A stretch of DNA of 5,081 nt from Gammaproteobacteria bacterium (GTDB lineage Bacteria > Pseudomonadota > Gammaproteobacteria > SZUA-229). The DNA lies in the NCBI GenBank assembly GCA_027858635.1, contig JAQICG010000190.1, positions 1 through 5,081 on the forward strand. Direction: 5' to 3'. Position 1 is the first letter of the stretch, and every line of letters starts with the position of its first letter. The notes beneath the pieces were generated by a model. That model was given only the letters and a program-made list of their open reading frames with translations. It was not told where the DNA came from and searched no databases. Positions 4,336-5,081 of this stretch are shown here, piece by piece. A program made the position numbers and the translations under genes.

Positions 4336-5081
4336 TAGATTCTGGGTTTGGGTGGAAAGCTAGCCACACTCACCGGTTTGGTTCGAACCGGCTTGTAATC
4401 AAGACCGGTATTGAGTGAATACAGGCTATGGCGCATCCAGTTTTTGTCGTCACGTTCAGGATAATCCATGCGCGAATGCGCGCCACGACTTTCAGTGCGG
4501 GCAAAGGCCGAGTGCATGGTGGCCAGCCCGCAGGCGATTAGATTTTCAAGCTCCAGCGCTTCGACTCTGGCGGTGTTGAAGGTGTCGCTGTAGTCCTCGA
4601 TTTTTGCATGCTTAAAACGTTCGGCAAGTTGCTCGACCTGCTCCACGCCTTCGCGCAGCACGGCTTCGTTTCGGAACACGCCACAATGTTTTTCCATGAC
4701 CGTTTTCAGTTCGTGGCGCAGAACATTCACCGACTCCCCCTCCTGACCGGGGTTTTTATTCCAGCGCTGAAAACGCTCCATGGCTTTTTCAACACTGCTT
4801 TCGTCCATGGGACGATGATAGCGATTCTCCGCCAGATGGCCGATGATATGGTTGGCAGCAGCGCGCCCGAACACCAGAATATCCAGCAGCGAATTGCCTC
4901 CCAGACGGTTGGCACCGTGCACCGAAACGCAGGCACATTCACCCGCCGCATACAGGCCATACACCGCCTCTTCGGGGGTATCTTTCACCGGCACCACCAC
5001 CTGGGCATGACGATTGGTGGGAATGCCGCCCATGGTGTAATGCGCGGTCGGCGACACCGGTATGGCCGCTTCAGCCGGATC
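4332..5081 (-). CDS. sdhA: Succinate dehydrogenase flavoprotein subunit SdhA, C-terminal 249 residues
   Basis: This is the 3' part of sdhA; the frame stays open to the window edge, so the N-terminal FAD-attachment His and Rossmann region lie outside (E. coli SdhA is 588 residues). Visible are IPVSPTAHYTMGGIPTN, with the substrate-site His equivalent to E. coli H354, and the FAD/substrate segment AAGECACVSVHGANRLGGNS, with the catalytic-site Arg equivalent to R399. The helical C-terminal domain follows, with FNTARVEALELENL and ARTESRGAHSRMDYPERDDKNW, ending FPPKPRIY. This matches SDH more closely than fumarate reductase. The TAG stop (4334-4332) lies within the CTAG bordering repeat copy C. 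A GTG at 5057 is internal and not a start. Confidence 0.96.
   Translation of the reverse strand, partial: DPAEAAIPVSPTAHYTMGGIPTNRHAQVVVPVKDTPEEAVYGLYAAGECACVSVHGANRLGGNSLLDILVFGRAAANHIIGHLAENRYHRPMDESSVEKAMERFQRWNKNPGQEGESVNVLRHELKTVMEKHCGVFRNEAVLREGVEQVEQLAERFKHAKIEDYSDTFNTARVEALELENLIACGLATMHSAFARTESRGAHSRMDYPERDDKNWMRHSLYSLNTGLDYKPVRTKPVSVASFPPKPRIY

Noticed and set aside
3462..5081. Fumarate reductase (frdAB) instead of sdhAB
   Set aside because: The SdhB sequence has the Asp-ligated CGSD motif and SDH-type C-terminal cluster spacing, and sdhE follows immediately, so succinate dehydrogenase is the better call.

Overview
The window reads as a chromosomal segment of a gammaproteobacterium. 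The best evidence is the minus-strand run sdhA(3' end)-sdhB-sdhE-(DUF6316-like)-ygfX: SdhA and SdhB align closely with the E. coli proteins from memory, including the Asp ligand of the [2Fe-2S] cluster. The sdhE-ygfX pair is also the E. coli arrangement (ygfYX). A YqiB-like DUF1249 gene points the same way. The genus cannot be fixed from this sequence.

Layout. Positions 1-135 hold one arm, the centre and the other arm of a palindromic MITE-like repeat (copy A, cut by the window edge). It supplies the last residues and stop codon of a minus-strand DUF1249 gene (107-607). A 174-base divergent intergenic region with a TATAAT box on each strand separates that gene from a plus-strand pair: an ICMT/PEMT-type membrane methyltransferase (782-1369) and a small BUD32/RIO-like protein kinase (1387-2043). 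The kinase stop codon coincides with the end of a truncated repeat (copy B, 2040-2097). That repeat abuts a decayed PAS/EAL cyclic-di-GMP signalling gene (about 2098-2475, minus). The rest of the window, all minus strand, is the succinate dehydrogenase cluster. Reading in the direction of transcription it is sdhA (partial), a complete 160-bp repeat (copy C), sdhB, sdhE, a 66-residue DUF6316-like gene, and ygfX carrying an apparent amber codon near its start.

How the genes work together. SdhA is the FAD-carrying catalytic subunit of complex II, SdhB the iron-sulphur subunit, and SdhE promotes covalent FAD attachment to SdhA, so the cluster makes and matures one enzyme. YgfX is a small membrane protein linked genetically to SdhE. 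The role of the small gene between them is unknown. The methyltransferase and kinase look like a two-gene operon acting at the membrane, substrate unknown.

The most noteworthy signal is the repeat family. All three copies sit at or very near the 3' end of a gene. Copies B and C have CTAG at the boundary, and in both the TAG of that CTAG is the stop codon of the neighbouring gene. For copy C, removing the 160-bp element and one CTAG restores a compact sdhA-sdhB junction with a 10-nt gap, so the pre-insertion site can be read directly. No RNA gene, CRISPR array or transposase gene was seen.
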